A stretch of DNA of 64,000 nucleotides from assembly GCA_019722365.1 (NCBI GenBank), contig JADFUC010001769.1, forward strand, positions 1 through 64,000. The letters are read 5' to 3'. The notes beneath the pieces were generated by a model. The model ran no database searches, was not told the DNA's origin, and worked only from the letters and a program-made list of their open reading frames with translations. Source of the DNA: Lithospermum erythrorhizon (taxonomy: Eukaryota > Streptophyta > Magnoliopsida > Boraginales > Boraginaceae). Within the stretch, counting starts at the first letter, position 1. Every line of letters starts with the position of its first letter. Shown here one piece after another: positions 20,630 through 33,371 of the stretch. The translations under genes were made by a program, and so were the position numbers.

Positions 20630-20848
20630 TCAAACTGGCAAATAGAAAATGAGAGAGAGTTTAAAAGTAAAGCTAACAAGTGCTACAAGTAAATCGTCCA
20701 CTCTTTTATGTTCCTTTTCCCTAATAATGAAACTACCACCACACCTGCATGATTGAATCTTAGATGTAACAATCGCGGGCTCCAAAAACCATGATCTTTT
20801 TCCTTGTAATGGAAGTCTGAGCTTTTCGAGTACCAAATTATCCTTCAT
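20630..20848 (-). pseudogene. Short ORF with a half zinc-finger motif (CxCGG), possible gene fragment
   Basis: This 72-codon frame contains the string SCRCGGSFIIREKE at about residues 33-46. The form CxCGG followed by basic and acidic residues resembles the first half of the CSL zinc finger of DPH4/DNAJC24-type proteins, which act in diphthamide synthesis. The second CxxC pair needed for zinc binding is absent: the frame runs into hydrophobic residues and stops. No J domain or flanking exon is visible. It could be a captured or decayed exon, or a chance match. I would not call it functional. Confidence 0.25.
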
Positions 20849-20962
20849 TTTGTAAAAAATGTTTCCCGTTGTTTATTTTCATGAAAAATTGTGAAAATGT
20901 ACTTTTGTTAAGAGGATCGGATTGTTCACACTATTAAGAGTAAGTTGTTTTCGAAGTGTAAT

Positions 20963-21123
20963 GAGTTAATTTTGATTATATTCATAATAATAAAAATTAG
21001 AATATTCGATCTCATAAACCATGAAAATAAAATATAATATAAACTAGAAAGAGTTAATTTTGATTATATTCATAATAATAAAAATTAGAATATTCGATCT
21101 CATAAACCATGAAAATAAAATAT
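20963..21123. repeat. Exact tandem duplication of 73 bases (88-base period)
   Basis: Bases 20963-21035 and 21051-21123 are identical over 73 positions, separated by 15 bases. Both copies are AT-rich and lie next to the tRNA-like head at 21124-21205, so they look like a duplicated SINE tail. Complete identity suggests a recent event or an assembly slip. Confidence 0.9.
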
Positions 21124-21210
21124 ATGTCATTGAAAGGAGGCTTGAACCTCCAGCCTTAGTTACTTGACCACGCGCTAAACCAAGCGAGCTATTCCAGCTT
21201 GATGGCACCA
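20963..21210 (-). mobile_element. tRNA-derived SINE-like element
   Basis: Read on the minus strand, 21205-21124 starts with a tRNA-like head: a box A-like TAGCTCGCTTGG and then a perfect T-arm with a five-base stem (GGAGG/CCTCC) around TTCAAGC, which is also a box B. The anticodon arm does not pair well, so it is not a working tRNA. It is followed by a TCAATGACATAT body and the duplicated AT-rich tail. This head-body-tail order is that of plant SINEs copied from RNA polymerase III transcripts. Confidence 0.65.
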
Positions 21211-22194
21211 TATTTAAATTTTAATATCTCTCTTTTCCCACATACGATTCTGAGTTTTTCTTGCTAGCTAATTAAATTAAGGTTAAATGACTTTAGATAT
21301 CACTTTTATTTATTTACCGTTTAGATGATACATAGTCACTTTCATTAAATCGATGCACTCAAGTTCATAAGCGATTTAATCGACTACTTCCGTCCATTTT
21401 TTCGTTAAGATTAAAATTCCATAAAATAGGTTGAAAACTGAAAGGGGTAATTTTGTCCACTCACATATAAAAGTCCATAATCCATTCATGTGCGTCACCA
21501 ATTAGATGAAGAGACATTTGACTACCTTAAGAGTGTCATAGTTATCTCCACTTGGATGAATTTCTTCATTTTGACATTCAGTGGCGAAATCACATTGCGT
21601 TAGCATCGAGGAACACCGTCGCATTCTTTGTTTAATTAAACAGTTGGATTTCCCTTGTCCGTACCAATTACATTTATTTGTTCGGCCAGCAGGGGAAGAC
21701 CCCGATGGGCCGTTCAATCATCCCCGACACGCGACAACCGCTCGCCACTCGAGCAACTTCGAAGCGGTCACTTGTGGCCAAGCGTGTTACGAATTTTAGG
21801 ACCTAATGCACAGCCACGAGCCCGATCCTTTTCCCAAAATTCTGAATCCATTTGCCGACTTCCCTTTGAAGGGAATTCATATGCATAACTTGAACAAAAA
21901 TTAAATATGCATATATAAACATGATAGAAAGCTTTAAATTATATAAATTAAATACAAAATCAATGTCGGAGCGATTGCGGTGCGGCAGCAGACTTATCAA
22001 CGAATCTTCACGAAGCCTAGAACAACAATCCAAATCATTTGCACTCCATATGTAGTGCCTCTAGTCAGTCCACACCAGAAGGGGTTGAATCCTACACTTG
22101 AGTCTGCTAGAACTGGATATCAATTGGATGAATCAAGAACAAAACAAGAACACTTGTTCTTGTTCTTGAATCATTTGCGCCTGTGGAAGAGAGG
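21211..22194. other. Spacer with possible old LTR remnant
   Basis: No gene is supported. The stretch 21.64-21.85 kb is noticeably GC-richer than its surroundings. The stretch 21.98-22.11 kb shares blocks (CTTCACGAAGCCT; GGTTGAATCCTACACTTG; GCTAGAAC) with 33.51-33.60 kb inside the third LTR copy, so it may be an older relative of the LTR that begins at 22195. Confidence 0.4.
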
Positions 22195-24001
22195 TGTTAG
22201 AATCTGGTTGAATTTATTCGTGATAAACACCAATTCATACATCCGAATCCTCAAATTAATGTATATTAATCTAAACAAAAAACAAATGTATGAATACGAG
22301 AATCCGCACATTGTGACAAGCGAACCCAAATCACCATAATCGGCCTACATTGAAAAGCCCTTCAAATCCTCTCCAAAGCTTGTTCACACGAAATGATGTC
22401 TCTAGATTGCTTACACTAAGAGGGAAACGAACCGAGTACTTGAACTTGCTAGAGTTTGAAGATGAAATGAAATTGGAAGAGAAAAACTCTTTCAATTCTC
22501 TATGGAGGGAGGCGGTTCTCTTAGGGAAGGGGTTGAGGTTTCTTTATGATTCTGATGATAAAAAAAAACCTAATCCCCTCTTTAAATACCAAGTCCCAAA
22601 TTCCACTCGTTACGCAATTCGTTAAGAAATCAGTTTAACTCGTTAACTTAATTAGGCTGTTATGAGCTTCTAATTAAATAATGAGTTACTAGTGAGTTTG
22701 TTCTATTTTAGTTAACTTAACAAGTCAATTAAAATAATAGCAGTCGCTATCGAATAACTTATCAAGTTATTCATCAATTCAGATTATAGTGATTAAACTT
22801 GCGAGTTTAACCAATTGATGTTCATGACATATATTAAACAAATATATAAATATTGAGAGATACATTTCTCGATATACAAGTCTCGTTTAATTTCATTAAA
22901 TTGAAATATTATTAGAATATCGTTGTATGTGTGTGACCTTCTGAGACTCGGATAATAGTAAGTTGTATAATAATAATGAGAAATTGACCAATTACTATTA
23001 TTATAACGTTAATAATTAAGATACAGCGATAAGCTCATAACCCTTAAATTATCATGAGAACCATGAAAACAGTAATATACAATTACTAAAGGTGAACACT
23101 AAGTTACGGTAATCTCATTTAACCAAGCGGGTAAATGAATTGTCCCTGATTGTCATGATAAATAATAAAGAATCAATTCTCGTTGATTTCGAGCACTCAG
23201 CTGTCCTTGGGCGATTAACTTACAAATCCTTTGCTCAGCGCGATCTCTAGTCATTAGTCTAACCATAAGTGTGTCATGAAACACCATGACTTTCTTTACT
23301 CGAGTATGAGCTGAATAAGCATTTATGAGGCGTCCCTTAAACCATCGGTACCAAGCGTGAGAGCTGAGATGCTTTCCTTGTATCAGGGCGGATAAATCCC
23401 CTCCCAATATATCAACATCACAATACATTATACTCAGCATTGTGACCCAGCGTATGCCGTTATAATCCCCACTTAAGGAAAGGCGTTTGGTCATAGTCAA
23501 AGTCTGAGCTTATATACCCGCAGATAGTTATATATCATTGAGTCCCAGAATTATAGAACTGGAAATTCTAAACAAATATCATAGGACACGAATATACATA
23601 TCTTCTATGAATTCGTTTCGGTCATACGACTCCCGGTCGAGACCAGGGCTCATGGTATTGATCTAGTCTATGATTGCGTGATCAATCTTGATCGCTAATC
23701 AAAACGCATGTTAGTCATATGATGCTTGTCGCTAACTGCTCGACATCGACCAAGGCCTTTGGGCTATCATGTTCCCAGGCTTGAAGGGTGGAATCAACAA
23801 TTCATGTTGCCTCTACAAGAAAAATATAGACTAACACAGGGATTTTAACTTTTCCTTTCGCTGAGGATCTGATACATGTATATTATATGTAAATTTAAAC
23901 ATATAGGCAGTAAACAAATATACTAGAATATAAGAAGCTGACAATATTCAAATATTTGTTCACGTAACATAATAGATACATCTTGACTCCTTAACCTAAC
24001 A
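22195..24001 (-). repeat. 3' LTR of the minus-strand copia element, about 1.8 kb
   Basis: Bounded by TGTTAG at 22195-22200 and CTAACA at 23996-24001, a perfect six-base terminal inverted repeat, and joined directly to the end of the pol frame at 24.0-24.1 kb. The length of about 1807 bases is long for a copia LTR. Related copies are at 26.59-27.62 kb and 33.37-34.29 kb. Confidence 0.7.
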
Positions 24002-26530
24002 CCCGGCTGCGACATCTATCTAAGACATGTTAAACTGCGTACTGCATCGTACTTTGCTGACTTAGTGGTTTGGTAAAGGGGTCGGCCAGATTGGCCTCTG
24101 TTACTACTTTATATACTTTAATATCACCTCTATTACACATATCTCTAATTAGGTGATACTTTCTGGGTACGTGCTTGGATTTGTGATGTGCTCGGGGTTA
24201 CGTAGCAGCGAGCTATCGCTTTACCTTTAATGTCATAAAGTAACTTCAACTAGTCCCTCGTACTAGATGCTTACACAGCTCGATCACGAATTTCTTAATC
24301 CAACATCGCCAACTTCTTTTAGTAGGCCGAGGCGGCTGCGATGTCAAAATTACGTGGTAGAATGTCGGCAACGATTACTCGCGGAACTCCTCGAATCTTT
24401 AACCACTTGGATTGAGACAAAATACATACCGGACTAAAAGGATGATGCGTCGGTTCTGGCGGCATCGGTGTACCGGTGACTACTAACTCATCATCTCGGC
24501 ATATACCAAGAAAGTATCTTTAGTTCTTCTCCAAATAGTACAAGATGCAACTTCGCTGCAATCAGTGATTACTTTGGATAGCTTGGTATCTGGTTATACT
24601 TTCTGATGCATAAGACACATCGGATACAGTGCATATGGCATACGCATGATGGATCCTATAGCCGAGCGTAGGTACATCCTTAATTTTGTTCATCGCAAGC
24701 CTTGTGGTGGGACATTAACCTGCTTGAGTTGAACTTCCGTGTCTCGTAGAGTGCCAGCTTCTTGGAATTACTCGTATTGAACCTTTGCGATTACCTTATT
24801 CACATGGTATCACGACAAAAGTCAAAATTATATAGCCCGATCTCGATGAATCTTTATTCCAAGTATATATTGTGCTTCGCTAAAGTCCTTCATTGAAATA
24901 TTTACAACAATCCTTGGCCCAGGATTCGGTAACTCGTTGCTTCAATGATAAGTGTATAAATCGACATCTGGGATATGAATGATACATAACTCCAGCTTAC
25001 CTTCTTGTATACAGATTCTTCTTGATTCTTGATGAAACCAAAATCTTTAATTAATTCATCAAAGCATTAGATTCCCAATTCTTGAGGATGCTGCCCAGAC
25101 CATAAATGGACCTTTGCAACTTGCATATCTTCTTAGGTCCTTTTGGACATGTAAAACTTTGGAGGGATTTGTACATTATCACAGAGATCCTCCTCCTAAA
25201 TTTCCGTCGGGAAGCGATCTTTACATTCATTTGCCATATTTCATAGTCATGAAATGCGGCGATAATCGTATGGGATGGACTTAAGCATAGCCAGCGGCGT
25301 AGGTTTCGTCATTGTCCACGCCGTGAACTTGTTTTGAAACCTTTCACTCTGAGTCTAGCTTTGACATCGAAGTTTTCATTAACATCATGTTTCTTTCTTA
25401 AATGCCCATTTACATTGATAGGCCGAACCCGTTTGGTAAAATCCAAGGACCAAACCTTGTTACAGTCACATAGAATCCGTCTGGATTGCATGGCTATTTG
25501 CCATTTGTCGGCATCCTTGATATTTATCGATTCGTTATAAAATTAAGGATCGTCACTTTCAATGATGAAGGCTTCGCGTACAGCTACGGTTCGTGGCAGT
25601 CCTGTTGGATCTCCCAGGTTGGTTCTTTCCAGCGACTTCACGTGGATGAAGCTGATTTTGAAAGAAAGGTGCCCAATTCTTGTGGTGTGTCGGATGTACT
25701 GCATTAGATGCATCGGCGTTGACTTCATCAACTTGAGGCACCATCGAGATGAACACCAAATACTTGATCCTTGCAGACGGAGATATTCCTTTCCAGGAAC
25801 ACTCACTTGTCTTACTTGATAGAGATTTTATTCGTACTTTTAGGTAGAAAGTAGTAACCAAGCCCCATTTTCCTTTGGATATCTATGAAATAGAATTTAT
25901 GGGATTTGGTACGCAAGTTTATCGCTGTTAATCTCTTAACATAAGCTTCATAGCCCCAAATCCACGAGAAAACAACAGGAATCTTCCCGAGCCACAATTC
26001 ATGGGGAGTTTTCTCTAGCGACTTTGTTGGATGTCTGTTTAAAGGTAAGTGTCGGCGCTTAGAAGTCGTATCCCCGAGAATGCTTGGTAGATCGGATAGG
26101 CTCATCATAGACGAACCATGTCGAGAAGGGTTAGATTTCTCCTTCAGAACACGCCATTATCTTTGTGGCGTTCTTTGGTGGTTAATGAAACAATACCACG
26201 CTCTCTAAGATGAGTATTGAACTTCGTGACTCAGTGTTCTCCGCCTCTAGCGGACGAAGAATCTTTATTGTCTTGTTGATTGATTTTGTACTTCATTTGG
26301 AACTCCTTCAATTTCTCAAGGACTGGAGTGTTTGTGTCTCATCGGATACACAAAACCGTATCTCTGTATCATCGGTAAATGTAATGAAATAGTTATAACC
26401 TCCTCTTTGCAAATGTGTTCATTGGCCCACATTACATCGTGTGTATGATCCCCGATAAATCACTTTTTCCTTTCATTAAATCCGGTGAAGGGGTGCCTTA
26501 GTCATTTGCCCGTAAGACAAGATTTCACAC
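24002..26530 (-). pseudogene. copia pol remnant: integrase, reverse transcriptase, RNase H
   Basis: Read on the minus strand: an integrase zinc-region block with GQMTKAPFTG near 26.47-26.51 kb; the integrase C-terminal part at 25.81-26.11 kb with NRHPTKSLEKTPHELW and KSHKFYFI; an early reverse transcriptase segment at 25.31-25.49 kb with KARLRVKGFK; a late reverse transcriptase/RNase H segment at 24.4-24.9 kb; and the C-terminal ADPFTKPLS motif at about 24062-24088. Frameshifts and gaps lie between the blocks. Confidence 0.7.
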
Positions 26531-26587
26531 TTATAGTATGATTCATAATCGAAACCTTAGAGTATCCACGGAGTGGAGTTTCTTGAT

Positions 26588-27622
26588 TCATGAAATATTG
26601 AAGATACATTTCTCCAATATACAAGTCTCGTTTAATTCATTCATGAAATATTATTCGAATATCATTGTATGTGTGTACTTACAGGCTCGGATAATAGTAA
26701 GTTGTATAATAATAATAATTGACCAGTACTATTATATAGCGATTAATAGTAGATCTATAGCGATCGCTCATAACCCTTAAATTATCATGAGAACCCGCTG
26801 GTAATATACAATTACTAAGGTGAACTAGGATTACGGTAATCTCGTTTAATCAAACCGGTAAATGGTGAAACCTGATTGTCGCAGGCACAATAAAGGGAAT
26901 CAATTCTCATTGATTTCAACGCTCCCCGAAACTTGTCTTGGGCGATTAAGCACACAAATTCCTTTATCTCGTGATCTACAGTCGTAGGCTAACCGCCAAG
27001 TGTCATGAAGCTTGCTTATGACTTTCTTTACTCAGTATGAGCTGAATAAGCATTTATAGTCCTTAAACGATGGTACCAAGCGTGGCCAGAGAAGGCACAG
27101 CGAGATCTTCCTTGTATATCAGGGCGGATAAATCCTCGATATGCTCGGCATCTATCGTTATACTCCTTGTGTATTGACATACGTTATAATCCCACTTAAA
27201 GCGGGCGTTTGGTCATAGTCAAAATCTGAGCTTATATACCACAGATAGTTATATATCGTGGAATACAGAATTGTCGAACCTAAAATTCTAAACAAATATC
27301 ATAGGACACTGATATACATATCTTCTATATGAATTAGTTTGATCATACCCGACTCCCGAGTCCTTAGGGCTGGCGGCCAGTGATGTCTAGTCCTGGGGCT
27401 TCACGCGTGATCAATTTTTTGATCCTTAATCAAAAGCTACCATGTTAATTATAGTCTTGTCGCTTTAACTATCAACATGTTGAGGCCTTTTGGTATCCTA
27501 TGTTTCTAGGCTTGAAGAGGTGTAATCAGCAATTCATGTTACTCTGCAGAAAACATAGGCGACTGGGGATTTAACTTTTCCTTTCATCTAGGACTCTGAT
27601 ACATGTATATTATATATTTCAA
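26588..27622 (-). repeat. Truncated 5' LTR of the minus-strand copia element
   Basis: Matches about 22859-23885 of the left LTR in order, but lacks the first 660 bases and the last 115. Many short replacements separate the copies, for example around 26796-26805 against 23060-23073. The truncation at both ends means the element cannot have been mobile for a long time. Confidence 0.7.
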
Positions 27623-30600
27623 CGGCCCGTGAAATAAATAATGGGTAACTATGAATGAATCACGCATTCATGTAGTTTAGTGCTGTCGAGATTAAAATAC
27701 AAAGGAACTTTTTTGTTTTTAATCATTGCTTATTCGAAAGTGAATGAACTAGCTCATGAACTTTGCCCGCGTTCGGTTCCTTAGATTAAGCTCGTGAAAC
27801 CAAATTTGGTTGAATCACGAAGGATCTGACTCGAGATGCATGCTTAAATCCATACATGGATCGCTTTAAGCTTGCATGAATTCTTCGTCGTTCGAGGACA
27901 TGTAAAGCAAAAGGACAGTGATTATAATCACATCCTTTTATTGAATCTTGCCTGGCGGCCTTTACATTCATCAACCCGGTCTCTCAACCAAGGAATCATT
28001 GATGACTAAGATTATCCTCACATAGTCATGCACGACTATGATCAAAATGAGTTTCAACCACTTCTCGGGATTCTATCGGGTAGGTTTACAACACAACTCG
28101 AAGTGTGTTAAAACACATCTGTCTTATTAAATGCATATTATTTAACATTACCAACAAAGCAATTATTTGGTCAAGTTGTATCTTGGTCTATTTCACTTTA
28201 GTTTACTAAATGAGCATACTAACTTCAGTCCTTTATTGAAATTCTTGGCTAATAGCTTTCATATAATTTCTTGTCCATAATGCTACTATCACGCTGATTA
28301 CAAGTGAAGATCAACAACTGATCCATTCCATGTAACTATAGTTACCTCTATTCTCTTAAAGTTACTATCAAGCGTATTCCGAATCCGTGAATACCTTTAG
28401 TAAAACTTCACAATTCCTATCACAGGAATCGTGCTACGTCATAGTTGTGGTGTACAACACATGACTTTGACACGGCATACGGTGAATCATATTACTATGT
28501 AATAGACTTCAACCACTCTCATTAATGTGAGAATACACTAGTGGGATTAGACCTCTAATGAGTTGTCGATACATTATAGAATTTAATCTATTATAGATTT
28601 CAATCACCTCGAGCTTCATGACATCTTAAACTTAACAAGCAAATGTCATCCAAGCTCATATATATATATAATGTGACTGATTATAGCATGTGTCACATAT
28701 ATATATATACGGACCTGAAATGTACAAGAACCTAATCACTCACACATACCTTTTAAAGGTTGTAGGAAGATTTAACTGACATTTAGTGTATAAAACTTCA
28801 TTTATGCGATTACGCTCCACTAACCTTTAAGAAACTCAAGGTTCTTCATTACTCTTGATTCTTATTGATTTTCATCAAGTATCGAAGTGAGGAATTTAAC
28901 TCCATTACTCGATCTTAGTTTGCAACTTTAGATTCTAGTAGTATAGAAACTTTCTTTTATATTCTCGCTTGAGATGTGGAGTTCCAACAACCATGTCAAG
29001 TATCCATCATCGCTGATCATTACTTAGGAACATTCTTTGGATCACTTGCTTAGACCCACATGTTACAACTTGTGGAATAGCAATAAGAAAGATTGAAATA
29101 AACATGGCTTGATCCCGACTTGATGAATATGTTTGTCTTGGTTTCTCAGCAAATGTGAATTAAACACTTATTAGGCGATTCTTCGACTAATGAAACTCGT
29201 TATTACTTACGATGATTCGCCATCCGGAAAGTAATATAGAATGAGCTCTTTACTCACGATGAATCACCCGTCAAAGATAAAAATAGAGCTTTATTCTCGG
29301 CCATTGTATTAGCGTCTTATTTCATTTTAAATGACTCAAGTCATTTATTGGAGTAATGTTATTCATGTTGTCATTTGTATCCAGCGCGTTTAACTTTAAA
29401 TGCATCGAGTGGACCTCCTTGTTGATATAATTGGAGCCAACGAATCCCATTCGAGGTCACGTATTGTTATTTTCACTATTTGTACTTCACAATGAAGACT
29501 ATCATTACAATAAATTGCAAACTATAGTATATGGAAATAAATACCCAACCATACGGTTAATGAACAAAATGACAATATCTGTTTTGGATGCGAGGTTAAA
29601 TTATATACACTACGGTGACATAATACTAACTTATCTATACGAGGAGCGTTTCAAAAGTTTGTTTATCAAACACAACTCTTGAGTTGATACCATGAGTTGA
29701 ATATGAATAAATTAGTTTAAAGGTAGGTGTAGCAACTTTAATATGTGAAATTCTTTCATTCTTTGTGTTTCAGCCACGTTAAACATAATCCTTACTTGTA
29801 TCACTCGACTAATGACACATCTAAGGTTAGAATTAAATTATCTTGGTATATGGGGGTGAAAGATCATCCGTTTGTGTTTTAACTTCATTAAACACAATTC
29901 CTTAGTGCGATATCTTTAACAGAAGTAAGTTTTAAGATTAGAATGATGTCTCATTCTTGAGGATGATATATTACTTATATCTATGATACTTCTGACTCAG
30001 AACTTGATAGTATTGTTGTATGGTCGCTTACTCTTACTTGATTATGATGTATCATTGATGGCTTCAATCTTCAATTAACTTGTATCTAAACATACAAACT
30101 TAATTTAGACTAGCGAACCTCCCACTAAGTCTAGTAAGAGTTGACTTAGTTCATCTTTTCGAGTCATTATCCATAAGTATTATTCAATCGTTTGTTGTTC
30201 AAGGTGTCCTTTTAAAGAAGAGTAGAGTAATGTTTCCTTAATCAGAATCACCTGATATGGAAACGTGTATGTCAAACATGACATTCATTTCTACTCTTAC
30301 AAGTGCAAAGAAAATAGTTTAAAATTGACCGCTTCATGGAGGATTTAAAGCGTATTGCTCTTATAATGTATTAAGCCTATCGTTACCTGAGGCGATAGCT
30401 TTCTTTGTATCTTGTCTAGTATTTTATACTTGGCTCGTATCAGCGATTAAATCATGTGAGTCAAAACTAGTGTTCAACCGGTAGCCCTAGCGAACATTAC
30501 AGCTTTGACAACAAAATTATTTGAGATATAAGATTTAATCAAATCTCTCTTTCAATTCCTAAATGTTACTTAAAACCTTCTTTCTATGCTTTAAAGTTCA

Positions 30601-31400
30601 AAATAATGAAGCGAATCATTAACTTCAACTTATAGTTCCATGTTCACTCAGCTATTACAAATTCGAAGTGAGAACCGAATAGATAACTTTGCTTATTTGG
30701 TTCACATACCATAAGCTTTTGTTTATCCTGATTCATGAACCGTGTTCATGTTAAAGAAACTAAATACCAATCACATGTCTTGAGATAGATACCCGACATT
30801 CAAGATCATTCAATAGTTTTCTCAATCGAGTTATAAAGAGATTAAACTATTTATTATTTAGGCTTGTTTGGTGGCTAAGAGACAATTTGACATATTATTG
30901 ATCTTCCATAGCATAATCGCCTTTGATTGAATAAAAAATTAATTATCCTTGATCGTATCATGTGACTTTGGTCCAAAGTTCATGCAGCAATATCAACATG
31001 ATTGAATCAAGTCTTAAATGTTTGTGTTATTTAAAGTTTATCCTCTATTAGCATAGAACCGATTGCAATGGTTGAAGGAGAACACGTTGTAACATTTGTT
31101 TGACAAGCCATTCGGGATTTCTCCTTAACTTATTTTATTTCACATTATAAAGTCATGCATTTAGTTTGTCGATAAATAATTGAATAAATAGGTAAACTAA
31201 ATATGCCAAACATAACAAAGAATATGTAACTTAAAATAAGCAGTGTAATTCAAAAGCAATCAGCCCATATTTACAAAATGAATTATAAATATAATACCGT
31301 ACTTCAAATCTCGGAAAATGTACAAGGTATCGAATCTACTAACTCGGATTGGCTTGAGCAACACTTGCATACATTTTAAATCAAATATAATAGTAGGTTA
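27623..31400. other. 3.8 kb ORF-poor region, unclassified
   Basis: No frame longer than about 80 codons and no recognisable protein motif. Short motifs recur loosely, such as TTAAACA followed by C/A-rich sequence near 29.16, 29.77 and 29.88 kb with nearby CTCGACTAATGA or TTCGACTAATGA, which suggests a decayed repetitive element, perhaps a long LTR or non-coding leader. The identity is unknown to me. Confidence 0.4.
28660..28709. repeat. Inverted repeat, TA-rich hairpin
   Basis: ATATATATATAATGTGAC at 28660-28677 pairs with GTCACATATATATATATA at 28692-28709 across a 14-base loop. The GTGAC/GTCAC base makes this more than a simple TA run. It could be a cruciform, a tiny MITE, or slippage in a microsatellite. 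Confidence 0.6.
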
Positions 31401-33370
31401 TCCCGACTTGATTATGTAAAAATAATATGAGAGGTACCAAAGTCTATTATGCTAGAGATTGAATGGTAGCATTTTATACGTTTTGTATCGGTACCGATAG
31501 TAGGTTCTGCGTAAATTCTGTTACATAACTCTTGTCTCGCTAAGCATGCAATACGAGGATCTTTCTGGCTTTTGTATCTACGACAAGCCCAGGTTAAGCA
31601 TACCAATTAAACCAAATAGTTACTTTGGAGTGATCATCGAAAGCCCATGCGTTAGTGAAAATCGCTGACATGATCCGTTGTCATATCAAAGTGCAAAGCT
31701 GGCAACTTTGCCATCACGGTGTGCCAGATAATGCAACCCAGATTTCACAACTTTAAAAATTGGCTGAAATCAGATTTGCTTAAATTTTAATTGGTGAGAT
31801 TAATATTATTTAACTATTTAACCATGCATAGATAGCATATTGAACTTGTCTTAACATGAAAAATAAATAAATAACACACATTTAGGAGATGTAGATATGA
31901 CCCACAGGACCCTATTACATCGCTTAACAAGTGAAATGCTAACATAAGTCTATTCTGACACTTTAGAAGTGCAAGTCTTGTATTCTTCGGCTCCTTGAAA
32001 CCTCGAGTTCTCCAAAGTCGTCTTTGTGGAAATTCTATCTTTAATGCCACCTTGGCCCGGTCATCTTACTACTTTCTAGCAGCAAACCGCAGCAGGCTTG
32101 TGGGTTAATGAATAGAAGAATGAAACAAATATGACTCGGCCCAATTCGTTCTGACATTTTCGATGCGCGAATAGTAAATAAATAAATGGCCCAGGTCATA
32201 TCTAAATGTCTGTTCCGTTTCCATAGCAATATATATGGGAAAAAAGCAGTAAAACAAATAAATGCACTTAATGTCACATATATTAAATGAAATGAAAATA
32301 AATGTGTTCACCAATTGACTAATTAATTACTCATTATTATTTTATAATTAATTATCAATTAATGTAAATTTAAATTTAAATATATTCACCATGATTAATG
32401 ATAATTATTACAATACTTACTGACCTCTTAAATCATGGAAGTAATTAACTCAAAATTCAAATTAAAACTTATCATGAAAATATTTAAAGTATCAATTAAT
32501 GAAAATAATTTTTGAAAATATAAATCAAAATTTAATGCCATTCGAATATATATTGATAAATCTTAATAAAATTTATGATTTAACATTTAAAACCAAAATT
32601 AATAGTACCAATAAATTTTAAAAACCAAAAATAATTACATAAAATGATTAGGGTTTTCTGAAGCAGTTGACGAACTTGGCAGCCAAAGCAGTCATTTCAG
32701 GCCATGCGATCGACAGCGCCCGGCCCGGTGCCATAGTATGGCCGGTGAACTATGTCGAGGTGGGCTGGAGCGTGCAATTCGGCACGGACGCGCCGGGGCC
32801 GATGCCATAGGATTCGGCCACGATTTTGGTAATTAAATTCAGTTCAGTTTTTTCGGATTAATTGCAACTTTTGTAAAAAAGCGATTTGGAGGCTCTAAAT
32901 TTTTTAAAAATGCAGGATTTGGCTTGAACATCCACAATATCATTATTGAACATGTCCAATTAGATTTTATCAAAAAACACTTCTAGTTTTTCGATTAAAC
33001 CCAAAACAATCCAGAAATTCAATGAATTTTTTGGAGTACTTAAAAAATTCAAAAAATTTTGGAAAACATCTGGGATGAACCTCAATGGACCTTGAACACA
33101 CAAATTTAATTTCGTAATTTTCTGAAATTTCTAACCCTCTCTATAAAATCAAAAATGATTCTACCTCAAATTAAAAATACAGGTAATTAATTTTTAATCC
33201 CTTTCAATTCATGAAATAATTAAATAAACATCAAATCATCCAAAATAAATATATTGAAATGATGATTTCGGCCCATATAATAATATATAAATCATGAATT
33301 AATCGAATTAACTAACAATATGTCAACCTTGATCAAATTAGATAAAATACATCAAACTTGAGTAGGCTCT
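31401..33370. other. Spacer with a GC-rich island
   Basis: AT-rich, no supported gene. The minus-strand frame at 31412-31606 looks protein-like in composition but matches nothing I recognise. The GC-rich part at 32680-32825 is described separately among the findings. Sequence at 32.85-33.35 kb is plain AT-rich spacer. Confidence 0.35.
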
Positions 33371-33371
33371 A

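Larger units (their letters stand above)
22195..27622 (-). mobile_element. Ty1/copia retrotransposon, minus strand, gag deleted
   Basis: The left (3') LTR is 22195-24001. The internal part is 24002-26587, reading from integrase to RNase H on the minus strand. A truncated right (5') LTR covers about 26588-27622. The two LTRs align through many blocks, for example GGATAATAGTAAGTTGTATA at 22953 and 26692, and GATACATGTATATTATAT near 23872 and 27598, with many indels. No gag or protease lies between the integrase start and the right LTR, so that part has been lost. The element is old and dead. Confidence 0.75.

Noticed and set aside
21124..21205. Functional tRNA gene on the minus strand
   Set aside because: The T-arm is perfect but the anticodon stem does not pair and the acceptor stem has mismatches. 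Read as the head of a SINE-like element.
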